From assembly GCA_030522415.1 (NCBI GenBank), contig CM060107.1, positions 27,866,571 through 27,930,570 of the forward strand: a stretch of 64,000 nucleotides of DNA, in the 5' to 3' direction. The notes beneath the pieces were generated by a model. The model was given only the letters and a program-made list of their open reading frames with translations, was not told the DNA's origin and made no database searches. The position numbers were made by a program, and so were the translations under genes. The stretch comes from Channallabes apus (taxonomy: Eukaryota; Chordata; Actinopteri; Siluriformes; Clariidae). Numbering within the stretch: the first letter of the stretch is position 1; the number at the start of each line of letters is the position of its first letter. This document shows positions 1-14,700 of this stretch, piece by piece.

Positions 1-426
1 ATATCCTTTGTGTAGCTTGGTGGTACAAGTACACAGTACAAGTGACCCATCCTGCTGATCATTTACCTGGAACTGTCTGCCTTGTTAATCTTACAACATT
101 TTAATTTTGTAATTAAAATAAGAGAATTTTCCACATCAGATAAAATTGTGGCATTTTACCAGTAGGGCTATCTTGTAATTGTAAAATGGAAAATTTTCTA
201 TGTAGAATAATACAGGGGACCTGACGCACTTTCAAATAATACGTTTATAAAGGCTACTGTGTTGACCATTTAATATTTTATCTGAATTGTCGATTATGTG
301 TTAACTATATACAGTGTAGCTACAGCATATACATTTCAATAAGTCTAAACTAAGTGTTTAAATACTTAATACTTCTTGTACAAGTATTGCATTCCTTTTT
401 TTACAATCTCTACTATTGTATTACAG
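1..426. other. Intron sequence upstream of the first visible convertase exon
   Basis: AT-rich non-coding sequence ending in a TTACAG acceptor. It is taken as intron because the downstream exon opens with a split codon, so coding exons (protease and P domains) must lie left of the window. No gene or recognisable repeat was seen here. Confidence 0.6.
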
Positions 427-495
427 GTCAGGTCCAGGATCCAGGCTCAGGAGAATGTATTGATTGTGAGCCTGGGTGCAAGTCCTGCTCTCCGG
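427..495 (+). CDS. pcsk5: Convertase exon A (first in window)
   Basis: TTACAG acceptor and GGTAAA donor; phase 1 to phase 1. It encodes the core of the first visible furin-like module (CIDCEPGCKSC). Confidence 0.8.
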
Positions 496-3400
496 GTAAA
501 TCTGACACTCTGACGCTAGAGGTTATCTTCTGTAGCTCTACTTATTAAAGCTATTTAATTTCAGTACTAGTAACGATTTAGTTTTTTCTCTGCAGATAGC
601 TGTAATGTGACATACAGTAATTATGGACTTTGGTAAATGTTTGCTTGTCAGTAATGGGTTTGTTTCCTACATCAGGTGACCCAGAGTCCTGTAACAGCTG
701 CACAGATGGCTACTTATTGTGAGTTGATTCATTACCTGTATGAAGATATGAAGCCTGTTGCTGTTATGAAGGTGTTTGTGTATTTTCACTGTTTTCTGCT
801 ATATGGAATAAAGCAACCATGCTGCATAAGCAAGTGAACAAATCACAGATTGTGAGCTCCTGCATGGTGTTATGGCCTTTTTCTGTCATCTGCATCAGGT
901 TTCCAATGGCACATAATCAAGCCTGGTTACCTGAGATCAACATGCCTCTTTGTTAAGCTTTTACATGCCTCTTTACGTGCCCATTCTCTCTGATTCTCTC
1001 ATTCAACCTTTTTTTTCTTTTTAGATCTGCCTGCCTATCTTTTATTTTCTATTCAGTTGAAATTCTTATGTTGTTTGAAGTCACTGAGTAATGATGAACC
1101 AACATTCCTCATGCTTTTCTTGTGCTTGCTATGTTGCTGTGGAAGCTTTGTCAACTCAGCTGGTTTGGGAAAGGTGAAGAAACCAGAAGAAACTGTGTTT
1201 TGGCCACAAAATGTCATGCACTGATTCCTTTCTGATAAGTGAGTGCTTTATATAAGAAACGTGAACCTGCCAAAAAATGTTCTTCATCCAAGGAGCAGAT
1301 GAGTATTTGCACCAAGAGATTCGTCCCTCTGGTGTGCCTGTGTCTGTCCATTGTAGAGCAACATAGATGGATGTGCTGGCTGCTCTCACTCGACTAATTC
1401 CAATAACACAGCAACACAGCAGGAGGTGCCAAGCAGTGCTGGAGTCTTTGCCCATGGTGAAGTGAAAAGAGCAGACATTACATCATGCTTGAGGCTCTCC
1501 CTTCTCTCAAGTCTAACCGAAATGCGAAACCATCTTTAACATTGTCTCGTTTGTTACGTCACTGGATCGCGATTGTGTGCGGATTCATTGTTTTCTTTCA
1601 TGTAACCTCTAGCCTGTTCAGCAACACAATAGCCAGTAGAATTGAAGGAGTCATTCTTTTACTAGGCCACATGTACTGTACTTCCCTGCTTATGATCATG
1701 AGACTATGTAAGAGGCAAACACTGAGCTTTGAAGTATAGTGAAGTTGGTGTGCTGTAGCTCAGTACAGTAGGTGTTAGTGTGTTCTCCTGTATGTGGGAG
1801 GACTGTATCTGTTCTCTGGTTACTGTTCACCCAGTTCAACAGGCTGCCTTAGGTATCTCTTTGTGCTGTTCAGCCTGGGAGAGGAGTCCTGGCCATTTAA
1901 CCTTTAAAATAAAATTCATGTTTCTGCTTACTGTTACAGAGAATATTTAACTTGCTCATCCAATTTATGGTGAAAGACATATAATGTCTGCTTAACTCCT
2001 TGTAGTGAGAGCTTATTTATCTATCTATTTATTTATTTATTTTTCTCTTAAAGCATTTTATTCAGGAATTATAATAAATTATTAAATAACAACCGTGAAC
2101 CTAATGTCTGTTATACGGTTCTGCTTAGTGAAGATTTAAAATCAATTATTGTAAGGTTTGATGCACAAAGGTTTGCTGTCTCAACTCTGTGTGTAGGTAC
2201 AGGAAGCGATGTCGCCAGCACTGCCCCCAGAGGAGCTTCGAGGAGCCAAGTAGGGGTGTGTGTTCCAGCTGCCCAGAGATCTGCTTAGACTGCAGGAGTC
2301 AGACGCTCTGTCTGACCTGCCAGCCAGGCCACTTCCTCCACAGTGCGTAAAGCATCAGCCTGAATGATTTTACCTATCCCACTTCCATCCATGTGCCTTC
2401 CTACACGCTCTGTACTCTTTTTAACAATGTTTTGATTGAATCCTGCATCATGTGTGTGATTTCACTAGTCAGCAGGCATGTTTAAAAGTGTGTATGTGTG
2501 TGTGAAAGTGTGCACAAGTGCAGTGGGGTCATGATATTCATTTGACTTGGAAATCCACACCTACGATTGGATGCAAACAAGCAAAATGCAAAGTGTGGAA
2601 TCATAGGTTAGTGCTGTGGAAATATAGTAATGCTGTGACACTGCAGTAAAATCATGCAATGCATGTTGAAGATACAAAAAAAGAAATGAATCCTCGAGAA
2701 TCTGGGTTTCATACATGAATGAGAACATGCATTAACATAAAATAGAGAAAATATAAATGAAAAACCATTAGTTATGTGTGGTCTCTTTGTAGTATTGCTT
2801 TTTAACATGATCAGTATATGGATGTGTTTCCTTTTCTTTGCTTTCAGATGGTGTGTGTGTGAATGAATGTCCCCAGGACACATTTGGAGATACCAGAGGA
2901 TGGCGCTGTCAGGCCTGTCATGCCTCATGTCTAACCTGTCATGGCCCAGGACCTAGAGATTGTGACAGATGCAAAAGCAGGACTCGGCCCATATACGGGA
3001 CGTGTCCTGTCTTCAGCTGTTCTGAGGGCCAGTACTTTGATAGTAAGTGTGATAAGAGCACTTATCATACAAAAATACTAGTTTATACTCTCAGCACCTT
3101 TTGGGAATATAATATGAATGATTAATATATTCCTTAAGTGCTTGCTCTATTAAACACCATCAGGTATTACATTTTATCTAAAGAAAAAATAAATAAAATA
3201 CAGTATTTGTACATTTATTAGGTGAAAATGACAAATTGCTGTTCTAAAGTTGTATTAAAGATTAGTTTTTCAGTTCTTTTGAAAAGCCAGGGCAGATAAA
3301 ATTAAACGGTATTCTGCAGAGGTATGTGAACTTGATAATAAGCATCATCAAGAATTATAATAATAATAAATTTCAAAAGCTTCAACGTTTCCATATAGTG

Positions 3401-6400
3401 CAAGTTTGACCTCTGCTGGACATCCTTTAATGTTTCACTCCATATTTTAGTTAATGTTAGGAGTACTTTTCCTGCAGTCTATCCCAGATCACTCACTCAT
3501 CTTCTATACCGCTTTATCCTGTATTCAGGGTCACGGGGACCTGGAGCCTATCCCAGGAGACTTAGGGCACGAGGCAGGGTACACCCTGGACAGGGTGCCA
3601 ATCCATCGCAGGGCACACACATACTGTACACACCCACTCGCACCCTACGGGCAATTTGGGAACGCCAATTAGCCTAACCTGCATATCTTTGGACTGTGGG
3701 AGGAAACGGAGTACCCGGAGGAAACCCACCAACCCGCTTCCCATCTCAGATATTGGTGTTTTTTTTTTTTTTTAACTGGGTCATTTTTCACATATTTAAA
3801 AACGACAGCCATTAGATCAACATTGTACATGGATCAAGTAGAATTTTGGTATAATTGAAACACTAAATGTAAAAAATACCATATTGAAGCATGAAGAGTT
3901 GGTAATGTAGGATTTTTTTTTTCATATCTTGAGGCAGGACTAGTGACTGCCATTACTGTGATGTGGCCTGCAGGACATGCTACGGTCCAACAGCGCAAAA
4001 CTGCAACACCTGTGCCACAGGTACTGTTGAGAAGACAAGGTTCACTTTTTAATTCCTTTATGGGTTGGTAAACAGGCTATACAGTGGCTTGCAAAAGTAT
4101 TTAGCCCCCTTGAACTTTTCCACATGTTGTCACATTACAGCCACAAACATGAATCAATTTTATTGGAATTCCACGTGAAAGACCAATACAAAGTGGTGTA
4201 CACGTGAGAAGTGGAACGAAAATCATACATAATTCCAAACATTTTTTACAAATAAATAACTGCAAAGTGGGGTGTGCGTAATTATTCAGCCCCCTTTGGT
4301 CTGAGTGCAGTCAGTTGCCCATAGACATTGCCTGATGAGTGCTAATGACTAAATAGAGTGCACCTGTGTGTAATCTAATGTCAGTACAAATACAGCTGCT
4401 CTGTGACGGCCTCAGAGGTTGTCTAAGAGAATATTGGGAGCAACAACATGAAGTCCAAAGAACACACCAGACAGGTCAGGGATAAAGTTATTGAGAAATT
4501 TAAAGCAGGCTTAGGCTACAAAAAGATTCCCAAAGCCTTTAACATCCCACGGAGCACTGTTCAAGCCATCATTCAGAAATGGAAGGAGTATGGCACAACT
4601 GTAAACCTACCAAGACAAGGCCGTCCACCTAAACTCATAGGCCGAACAAGGAGAGCGCTGATCAGAAATGCAGCCAAGAGGCCCATGGTGACTCTGTACG
4701 AGCTGCAGAGATCTACAGCTCCGGTGGGGGAATCTGTCCATAGGACAACTATTAGTTGTGCACTGCACAAAGTTGGCCTTTATGGAAGAGTGGCAAGAAG
4801 AAAGCAATTGTTAACAGAAAACCATAAGAAGTCCCGTTTGCAGTTTGCCACAAGCCATGTGGGGGACACAGCAAACATGTGGAAGAAGGTGCTCTGGTCA
4901 GATGAGACCAAAATGGAACTTTTTGGCCAGAATACAAAACGCTATGTGTGGCGGAAACCTAACACTGCACATCACTCTGAACACACCATCCCCACTGTCA
5001 AATATGGTGGTGGCAGCATCATGCTCTGGGGGTGCTTCTCTTCAGCAGGGACAGGGAAGCTGGTCAGAGTTGATGGGAAGATGGATGGAGCCAAATACAG
5101 GGCAATCTTGGAAGAAAACCTCTTGGAGTCTGCAAAAGACTTGAGACTGGGGCGGAGGTTCACCTTCCAGCAGGACAACGACCCTAAACATAAAGCCAGG
5201 GCAACAATGGAATGGTTTAAAACAAAACATATCCATGTGTTAGAATGGTCCAGTCAAAGTCCAGATCTAAATCCAATCGAGAATCTGTGGCAAGATCTGA
5301 AAACTGCTGTTCACAAACTCTGTCCATCTAATCTGACTGAGCTGGAGCTGTTTTGCAAAGAAGAATGGGCAAGGATTTCAGTCTCTAGATGTGCAAAGCT
5401 GGTAGAGACATACCCTAAAAGACTGGCAGCTGTAATTGCAGCAAAAGGTGGTTCTACAAAGTATTGACTCAGGCGGCTGAATAATTACGCACACCCCACT
5501 TTGCAGTTATTTATTTGTAAAAAATGTTTGGAATCATGTATGATTTTCGTTCCACTTCTCACGTGTACACCACTTTGTATTGGTCTTTCACGTGGAATTC
5601 CAATAAAATTGATTCATGTTTGTGGCTGTAATGTGTCAAAATGTGGAAAAGTTCAAGGGGGCCGAATACTTTTGCAAGCCACTGTAGTGACTAAATTTGA
5701 ATGTGTGATGTGCTAATTTATGTTTTCTGTAATGAACTGCTGTATTTTTTAATTCCTCTTCGTGTCTCTCCCTCTCTTGTGTAGGGTACCTGCTGGAGCA
5801 GCAGGAGGCAGTGTGTGTACGGCACTGTCCATCAGGGTTCTATGGGAACAGCTCCAGTCAGCAGTGTGAGAGGTGCTCGACTAACTGTGAGACATGTGAA
5901 AGTGGAGATGAGTGTTTGAGCTGTCAGAGTGGCTCTTATCAGCTCTTTCTCTTCCAGGGCAGCTGCTGGTCAGAGTGTCCAAAGTGAGTAATTAACAGCC
6001 TCTTAATTTAGCTGTATATTGTCACTTATGACCAATGACATACAGTACAACCTACGTTTAAGGAAAATGTTGAAGTTATATGAATTGAAGCAGTGTTTAA
6101 AAGTCTGTCGTATCAGCAATCAGGTGTCGTCATTGCTGACAGGTTGAGTATACTTGCTACTTAATTGCCCTAAACAAAATTAGGATTACCTATAACACAA
6201 AAATAGCAAAGTTGATTATTAACACGGCTCGAGATGGCTGAACAAATGTTACATTCACTATCCATTATCCACGAGGAAATAGGAAGCTAAATTAAAATGA
6301 CCTGAAACTCTATTGTCCAATAGACCAGAAAGTATAGATAAACCAATATAATGATAATTATATTATAATTATAATAATTAATTTAATTGCATGTGAGTTT

Positions 6401-8011
6401 TTTTATGTGTGTGTGTTTGCACAGTGGTTATTTTGAGACAGAAGAAGGGATGTGTGAGCCTTGTGATGACATCTGTTTGACCTGTGATGGGAGCAGAACT
6501 CAGTGTCTTACATGTAGAGATGGTCTTTTCCTGGAAAACGGCATGTGCAGAGATAACTGTTCAGTGAGGACCTATGCTGCTGAGGATGGCACATGCAGAC
6601 GCTGCAGCCTTCACTGTGACTCCTGCACTGACAGCAGCGCATGCACCAGTGAGTGCACACACGCAACTGCAGCAGTATAGTTTGAGATCTATTCATTCCG
6701 AACATTACTGATTTCTCCATTTACTATACAGCAGGGTGTCAAACCTATGGCCGAGACCAGCGTAACAAATTATCTAGTCTATATTTATAAAATAAATTTA
6801 GAATCTGCATTCTGAACTAAAATTATCTTGTGAATGGTCATTGGATCAAACTTGTGAGGGAACAATAAATAAATTCAGGGACACAAAAGTCTCGATTTAT
6901 CTTTATGTTCGACTTATTGGTGTTCAGGCCACCCCTTCTCATGTACGGTATATGCTTGGTGTATGTGTTTCACAGGATGCACTTTTCTTTACCTACTTTT
7001 GAATGGCATGTGTAAAGCCAGCTGTCCAGAGGGTTATTTTGAAGACTTGGACCAGGGTGTGTGTGTACAGTGCCATGAATCCTGTGCTACATGTTCTGGG
7101 CCTCTCTCAGATGACTGTGAGAGCTGCTCCTCTCGGGCCCCGAAGCTCTATGAAGGCACATGTTCAGAGGAGTGCCCTGCTGGCACCTACTACCAAACTG
7201 AAAGCATGGAATGCCAGGGTAAATATATTTTACACATTGGGTTAGGCCATGTTATCTTACAATGATCAGCCATAACATTCAAACCACCCACCTAGTAGTG
7301 TGTAGGTCCCCCTTTTGCCTCAAAACAATTCTGACACTTTGAAAGGTGTGCTTCATTATCTGGCACCAAGACACTAGCAGCAGATCCTTTAAGTCCTAAT
7401 TCCAAGGTTGAGCCTCCAGTGATTAAACATCCAAGTCATAGATCAGGGTTTCTCAAAGTCTGCACTAGATTGCTATGCATTTTTACAGTCTTTGGGTCTG
7501 TTGACATGTCGCTTCTTGTGCATGCTCAAATTAGCTTTTTAAATGAAGATGAAAAAGTTTTCAGAATGCTGCAACCAATCAGCTCCACTCTTTTGGTCCT
7601 ACTGGATCAGCTGGTGAAATTCTCTGTGGTTTGCTCGTACTTGAAGAATAGGGTGCACGCAAACAGTGACCTTTTTTCCCTTCTTGTTCACAAATAATCC
7701 TTGAAGCAGAGCTACAGTGGAACCTCGGATTACGAGCATAATTCGTTCCGGAAGCGGGCTCGTATTCCAAAACACTTGTAAACCAAATTTAATTTTCCCA
7801 TAGGAAATAATGGAAACTCAAATTATTCGTACTACAGCCCAAAAAAATTAATACATAAAAATATTTAACACAAAATATAAAGTAAAAATAAAACAAATTA
7901 ACCTGCACTTTACCTTTAAAAAAATGTACAAATAAATCCAGACAGATAAGTGTTTCCATTTGTGCACGCAGGCGCTGTGTGTGTGTGTGTGTGTGTGTGT
8001 AAAATGTGCGT

Positions 8012-8045
<34 letters not shown>

Positions 8046-8655
8046 TAACGGAGAGACCGTTTTTAAAACCATTAAAAAATTTGCAAGGAATATCGCTATT
8101 CACACTCGCGTACGCGCATACTAACAGAATTACTGCTGTAAAGTAAAACAACAACAACAACAAAAAACAGCTCCTCACCTTTGAATCGTGACAGAGAAGA
8201 GTTGCTGTGTGTTTGTTTGGGAGCCTGAGAGAAGGGGGGCTGTAAATGCGAGCGAGCGAGTGTGTGTGTTGGTGTAAATGATTGAGCACATGCACTCACA
8301 CACGCGCGCGCGTTTACAGCCCCCCTTCTCCCAAACAAACACACACACTCTCTGCCTTACACAGACACACACACACGCACACAAACACACACGCACACTC
8401 AAAACCACTCTGCAAGCACTAAGAGTCAGCAGGGGAGACGATAGGTCTCGGCTTTACACCCCCCCCTCTTCTCAGGTTCCAAAACAAACACACAAACTCT
8501 GCTCTGTCGCGATTCAAAGGTGAGGAGCTGGTTCATTTGTTTTTTGTTGTTGTTTTACTTTACAGCAGTGATTCTGTTAGTATGCGCTTACGCGAGTGTG
8601 AATAGCGATATTCCTTGCAAATTTTTAAACGGTTTTAAAAACGGTCTCTCCGTTA

Positions 8656-8712
<57 letters not shown>

Positions 8713-11700
8713 TGTGCACGCACATTACACACACACAGCGCGTCAAAACAAGAAGCGCATTCGTTATACATGATACTCAGTGCTCGTAAACTAAGACAAC
8801 GCTCGTTTTTTAAGTCTAAATTTTTTAAAAATCTTTGCTCGTCTTGCGGAACACTCATAAACCGCGTTACTCGTAATCCGAAGTTCCACTGTATTACAAG
8901 GGATTTACGTCAAAATTATGTTACAAAATCCAGTGTATCTTCTGGGTGTTGTCCTTTTAATGCCAGTTTAATCAGTTTATTTATACATGAAATCAAATAC
9001 AGTAAGTAAATAGCAGAACAACAGCAACTTAAGTACAAAGTTAACAATCAATTGGTTGAACTAAAAACACATAAAACAAAGAATAAAACATGGAGGTGGT
9101 GGACAATCCTGTAAATGTACGTTATCTTTTGGGCCCGGTTGCTAAAGCTTGAATTGTTTAAAACTAAAGGCACTAGGGTGTATAATCTCTTGTCCCTCAC
9201 ACCAAGTAATGTCCTCAATCAGAAGTTTGGAGAGAGATTAGAGATTTTTATGTTATTCTTATGTCTATCATCACTCTCTTGCCAATTAGACATTTTTGTT
9301 ATTAACTGTTGTATAATACCTAATATAACTTGTACTGGTCTTGTCAAACAAACATACATCCTTAATGCATCCATAAAGAAAGTGGTTAGATGACTATAAA
9401 TGTTGGAATGTGTTGAACTATACTTGAGTTAACAGCTACGTATACATAGGCTACTTGATACCTTGCAATGCTTTTCTCTTCTGTTCACAATCAATAAAAA
9501 ATAAATCAACATAATAAACATGCAAAATAAGACATATGATATTGTATATGATATTGCAGAATTTAGGACTATCCCAATTTTTAAAATACACAATACAGCT
9601 GAAATCACTTATTCTCAAACTTAAAGTTCATGACTCATGCTTGACTGAGGGTACAATATGTACGGGATGTCCCACTAATACTAGCTAAGTATGATTGGGC
9701 AGTGCTACTATAGATCTGAAAGTGCTTTTTCCCCCACAGTACTAGTCAGTACAAAGTTAAATGCACCTTAAATGTTATACAAATTGATTACAAAGTGTAA
9801 ATGGTCTATTTAAGTGGGGAAGTGATTTTAGGTAGGGCCTGATTGTGATGGATAGACAACTGGGTCAAAGGATCTCCGAAATACTGAGTCTTATGGGGCA
9901 TTTCTGGTATGCAGTGGTCAGTACCTAACAAAACTGGTGCATCCAAGCAAGTGAGTGGATGAGGAGGAAGCAATGGAAGAAGGTGGCCTGGTCTGACTAA
10001 TCAACTTTATAAATAAATAATTCCTCCAAATTTCCCAGACCATAATCCGATCGAACATCTGTGAGACATGCTCTACAGCAAGTCAAATCCATATAGGCTC
10101 AACCTCAAAACTTGCAGGAATTGCAGCACAATATCTGCTGATAATGCCTTGATGGTCCTGATCAGTGTATAAAATCAAGACTTGCAGGTGGTCGAGTAAA
10201 GTTGACTATAGAATTGGCTTCATCCCTTTTTGATTGCATTAGTCAGCTAGTTTATGCAGCACCTATAAAATACACAATTGAAAAATTATGTGTTACACTT
10301 TACACTCAACAATATTTGAATATTAACTAATTAAGTCATTTTAATGAATCAAGGCATTGAAAGATGCAAATTATAATGCTTGATATGTTGAGAATTTCAA
10401 AGTTCAGAATGATCTGTTTCTGAAGAGATAATTGTACATTAATGGAGGTTAAAATATGTCAACAGTGAGTTTCAAATTTGCATATTTAGCAGAAATCATT
10501 TTGAAGTATTAACCAAACTGTGTTTCTAGAATGCCACCAGACATGTGCATTGTGCATGGGCCCAGAACCCGCCCAGTGCACCCAGTGTGTGAAAGGTCTA
10601 GCCCTAGACCCCAACACCATGATGTGTGGTGTGACTGGAGACTCAGACTGCCCACCCAGAACATTCCTCCATTCCAACCAGTTCACATGCCAGGCATGCC
10701 ATCGTTACTGCCAGTCCTGTGAGGGCCCCAGTCCTACAGATTGCCAGACCTGTGCCCTGCCCCGATATCTCCATAGTGAGAATACATTAATTTCACTCAG
10801 TAACAATATTGTATATACAGGAAACCTTGGATTGCGAGCATAATTTGTTCTAGAAGTGTGCTTGTAATCCAAAGCACTCATATATGAATGCAAATTTCTC
10901 CATAGGAAATAATGGAAATAAGCCAATGATTTGTTGTTCAACCCAAAAATATTTATATTCAGCGGAAATGCGACGTTGAATCGTCTTGAAACAGATCAAT
11001 CTTCCGTACAGTTACAACCGTTTTAACCCTGGAAAACCCAGACCACCTTATCCTAATAGGAAATCTATCTCCTTTGGCTGAAATGATGATACAGACCCAG
11101 TGAACCCTAAAACAGGTGTTTTTTTTTATTTAACCCTTTCCTACTACATGTAATGACATGGGTCATATATGACCCCTTGGGATATCCAGTATGTTTTACC
11201 AACTGGTTACTTTCACTCATGACATAAACGCAGGAGTTCTTTCTTAGTAAGGAAAGACCAGATTCTCATTTCAAAATATATTTATTGATTTTAATGTTTC
11301 ATCAATGACTATGCACATAAAATTTTGCTCTAAGGCAGGAACTAAAAACACTGGCATCAGCTTTTATATCACCAAATAAAAAGCACAGTAGCAGCCATGT
11401 TTGATGTGAAAAAAAATCAGGTTAGTTCAGTCAGTTACCACTAAATGTCAGTGTTATGGGTTCACATACTGTAGGGCACACTGGGTTGTAATGCAAAAAG
11501 AAATCTTTACTTTGGTGTGTGGGTTGAATATGACGATGAAGTAAAAGTCTGGGTCAAATATGACCCCATGGGTGCTCCAGATTTTTAATATAATGAAATT
11601 TTTAATTCACAGGGGGTGTTGTTGCAGTACAGTTACGAAAGTGAGTACACTTCGAGTGTAAACAGTAAACTTCTAGTAAACAGTACGCACGCACGGGTGT

Positions 11701-14700
11701 TGACTATACAAGTGATGCATGCACACTGAGGCCGAGAATGGGACCCAGTTACCCACAATCCCACAGTGATAGAGAGAGAAAAACCAGGGGCTCAGTTGTG
11801 ATCACGTGGCAGTCAGCAGACAAAGTGTATACATACTGTATGATGCAGTACGTACCTACTGTTACTTATTTCAAAACCTTGCTCGTTTATCACGTTAAAA
11901 TTTATTTTTAAAAAAACACTTGCAAAACCCTTGCAGACCAAATCACTTGCAATCCAAGGTTTCACTCTATTATATATTGCATGTTTGTGCTATTGTATGA
12001 TTATGATTTTACGTCACTGTATTTTCCTTTTATGATTACGAAATCAAATGACCTTTTTTAGAATAAAGGTCTCCAAAAAAAAGTCTCTTTCATCATTAAT
12101 ACTTTATCTATTTATCTACAAGATATATTAGCTATGTTGTGTCTTCACAGACAGCTCTTGCATGACTGAGTGTCCAGTTGGCACATACAGTGCCAATGAG
12201 GAAGCTGAAGACATTGAACTGGGTTTCTGTATGCCATGTGATCATGTGTGTGCCACGTGCTCTGGAGCATCTCCTAAAGACTGTCTGAGCTGCTCCCCTG
12301 GTTACTTGCACTTGCTCTCACATCTGTGTGTCCGCCACTGTCCCACAGGGTAATGCTCTCTCCAGACACACTTCTTCAGTTCACACAACACTCGCTCAAC
12401 GTATTTTACAGCACACTCATTTAAAAGTGTTAACTAATCATTATTTAATCATCTGTGACATTGTTTGCTGGGTGTTGCAAGAAGAAACACTACAGACGCT
12501 GTGGTGTCAAGACGTTCCATAAAAACTATTTCCTTTTATAATTCAGCATGAGGCTAGTGTCAACTAATGACCAGGGCCCGGTTTCTTGATAACGCACACT
12601 ATTCGCGCGCTAAGAAGACTCTTAAGATATATCTTACGTTAAGTGATAACTTTTCTAAGTCTATTTCTCGAACTGTCTCTTAGGAGTCTTCTTAAGTCGC
12701 TGCCTCTTACGTCCGACGTTACGCGGCGCTGTCTACAGTGAAGGTCCTGAATTAGCGGACATCGGTTGCTCAGGAATCGATTTTTCACTCCTTTTGCGTG
12801 ACAGTGTTAAGAAAGACGGCACTTTCTATGCAAATTAAACATTGCACTAAATTCTTTTAATAGCGTTTATTTCGACATGGGTTCACTTAACAATAACATG
12901 CCATAATAGACAAATATATAAATTAAATCACCAAACTGTCTCTAATATTTTCATGTAACATGTGGCCGTAAAACGAACCGGGTATACAATCATAGTTGAT
13001 GGACAAACAGCTGATAACACTCTTCACCAGCTTCAGAAACAATGTGAAACATGTCAGTTGTTGGAGTTGTATAGCGCACTTATGGAATGAATATGATGAG
13101 ATGACAGAGTGGAGGTTTAATACCCCTATCTCACCTACGCGGGGCTGTAAGTGCGGTTCATCATGATTCTGCGCGAGTTTTGGTGCTGTTATTACGCTTC
13201 CATTTTACCACGCAAAAAAAATAAACATGTAAAAATAAACAGATCTTCGCGGACCGTCGGGCGCCGGTCACTCGAGGCGGATCACGGTGCCTAATACCCC
13301 TATCTCACCTGTGCGGCCTGACTCATCTCCGTGAGCTGCCGCGATTGCCCGCGATGTTCCTTTAGCGTTCCGCGAAGTTCTACAAGGTCTGCAAGCTTCC
13401 GCGAGGACCAGCAAAAACAATTAAACGTTGAATTTTTCACGCGGAAAGATGGAAACGTAATCACAGCGCAAAGACTCGGGGTGAATCATGATCAAGCCTA
13501 CGGCCACAGCGCGAGACCGTGCAGGTGAGATTGGGGTAACACCGCATCTCACAGCGAGTCAAACCGCATAAGTGAATAGGGGTATTAAACATTACAATCA
13601 CCCAGAAAAATGAATAGATGCGCTGTCTGAAACTCCCAAGGTTATTTTCTCATTTAACTAAATAAAATTTCATAAAAATAAAACGTGTCAAAAGAAAAAC
13701 CACCATTTATTTGATATAAAATAAAATAACATTCTTAAACAGGTCTATAGTATTTTCCATCATTAATACGACTTTGATAACGTGCCATAATGTGTTTGCA
13801 TACACCGCTGGTTTATAAAGACTGCTGCTCAGTGGCGGCGACTAGCGTCTTGAGCTGAAACTAAGCTAAGAATGATTTAAGGTTGGTCCAGACCAACCTT
13901 ACGAACGTGTGACTTAGCTAAGAGATACTTAGCGTTTCGGAAAATGCGCCATAACGTTAAGAGAGAGGTTAAGGTACAACTTAAGAACTACTTAGCGATA
14001 AGAAGCTTTCGAGAAACCGGACCCAGATCATAACAGGTGTTCAATTGTATTAACTTGATTGGGCAAACATCATTTCTCTTTTGTGTTTCAAAATCTTTAG
14101 TGTTTCAGGTCATGTCATGCCAGTAGGCATTGTAATCAAAGAGTAAGCTTGGATAAATATTGGTGTGCCACTCAGCGGTTTTACAGCCTTGTTAGTTTTA
14201 ACATCCGTGTAACATTGTGACGCACTTGGATGACTGAATGTAGGTGAGTTTCTTACCAGAATTCTAAAAAAAAGAAAAAAAAGAAATGGCACATATTTAG
14301 GCACATATTAATTCTTCTACGCTTCCCTTGTTATACATAGAACTAAATAGGTTGCCTGCAATCTTCATTCTATTATTCTATAATATTTATAGCACTGGTG
14401 AACAACATTTGTCTGTCTATTAGCTTTTATGGGTATGTTATAACTTTAGTAAAGGCAAATTGAAACCTCTTTAACAACAAAAGACACAGCAATAAAAACA
14501 CCATATATACGCTCACTGTCTGGTTTAATAGCAACACCTGTTCACCTGTCAATTTACACTTAGTCAATTATACAAAAGCAGCACAATGCATAAAAGCATG
14601 GAGATAAAAGACAAGACCTTCAGTTAATGTTTACATAAAACATCAGAAAAGTATGATCACAATGAATTTAACCATTGCATGGTTTTTGGTACCAGAAGCT

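Larger units (their letters stand above)
4082..5684 (+). mobile_element. Tc1-like transposon with intact transposase
   Basis: A 1603-bp element bounded by TA target dinucleotides (4080-4081 and 5685-5686). The 210-bp terminal inverted repeats at 4082-4291 and 5475-5684 begin CAGTGGCTTGCAAAAGTATT and differ at only a handful of positions. It contains one uninterrupted transposase gene in the same orientation as the host gene. It fills about nine tenths of the intron between exons E and F; only about 160 bp of original intron flanks it. Known Tc1 biology: cut-and-paste at TA. The near-identical ends and the open frame suggest a young insertion. Confidence 0.95.

Noticed and set aside
7789..8858. 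Several open frames of 63-168 codons rich in Val/Cys or Thr/His repeats
   Set aside because: They are translations of the (GT)n and (CA)n tracts and palindromic arms of the fold-back element, on both strands at once.
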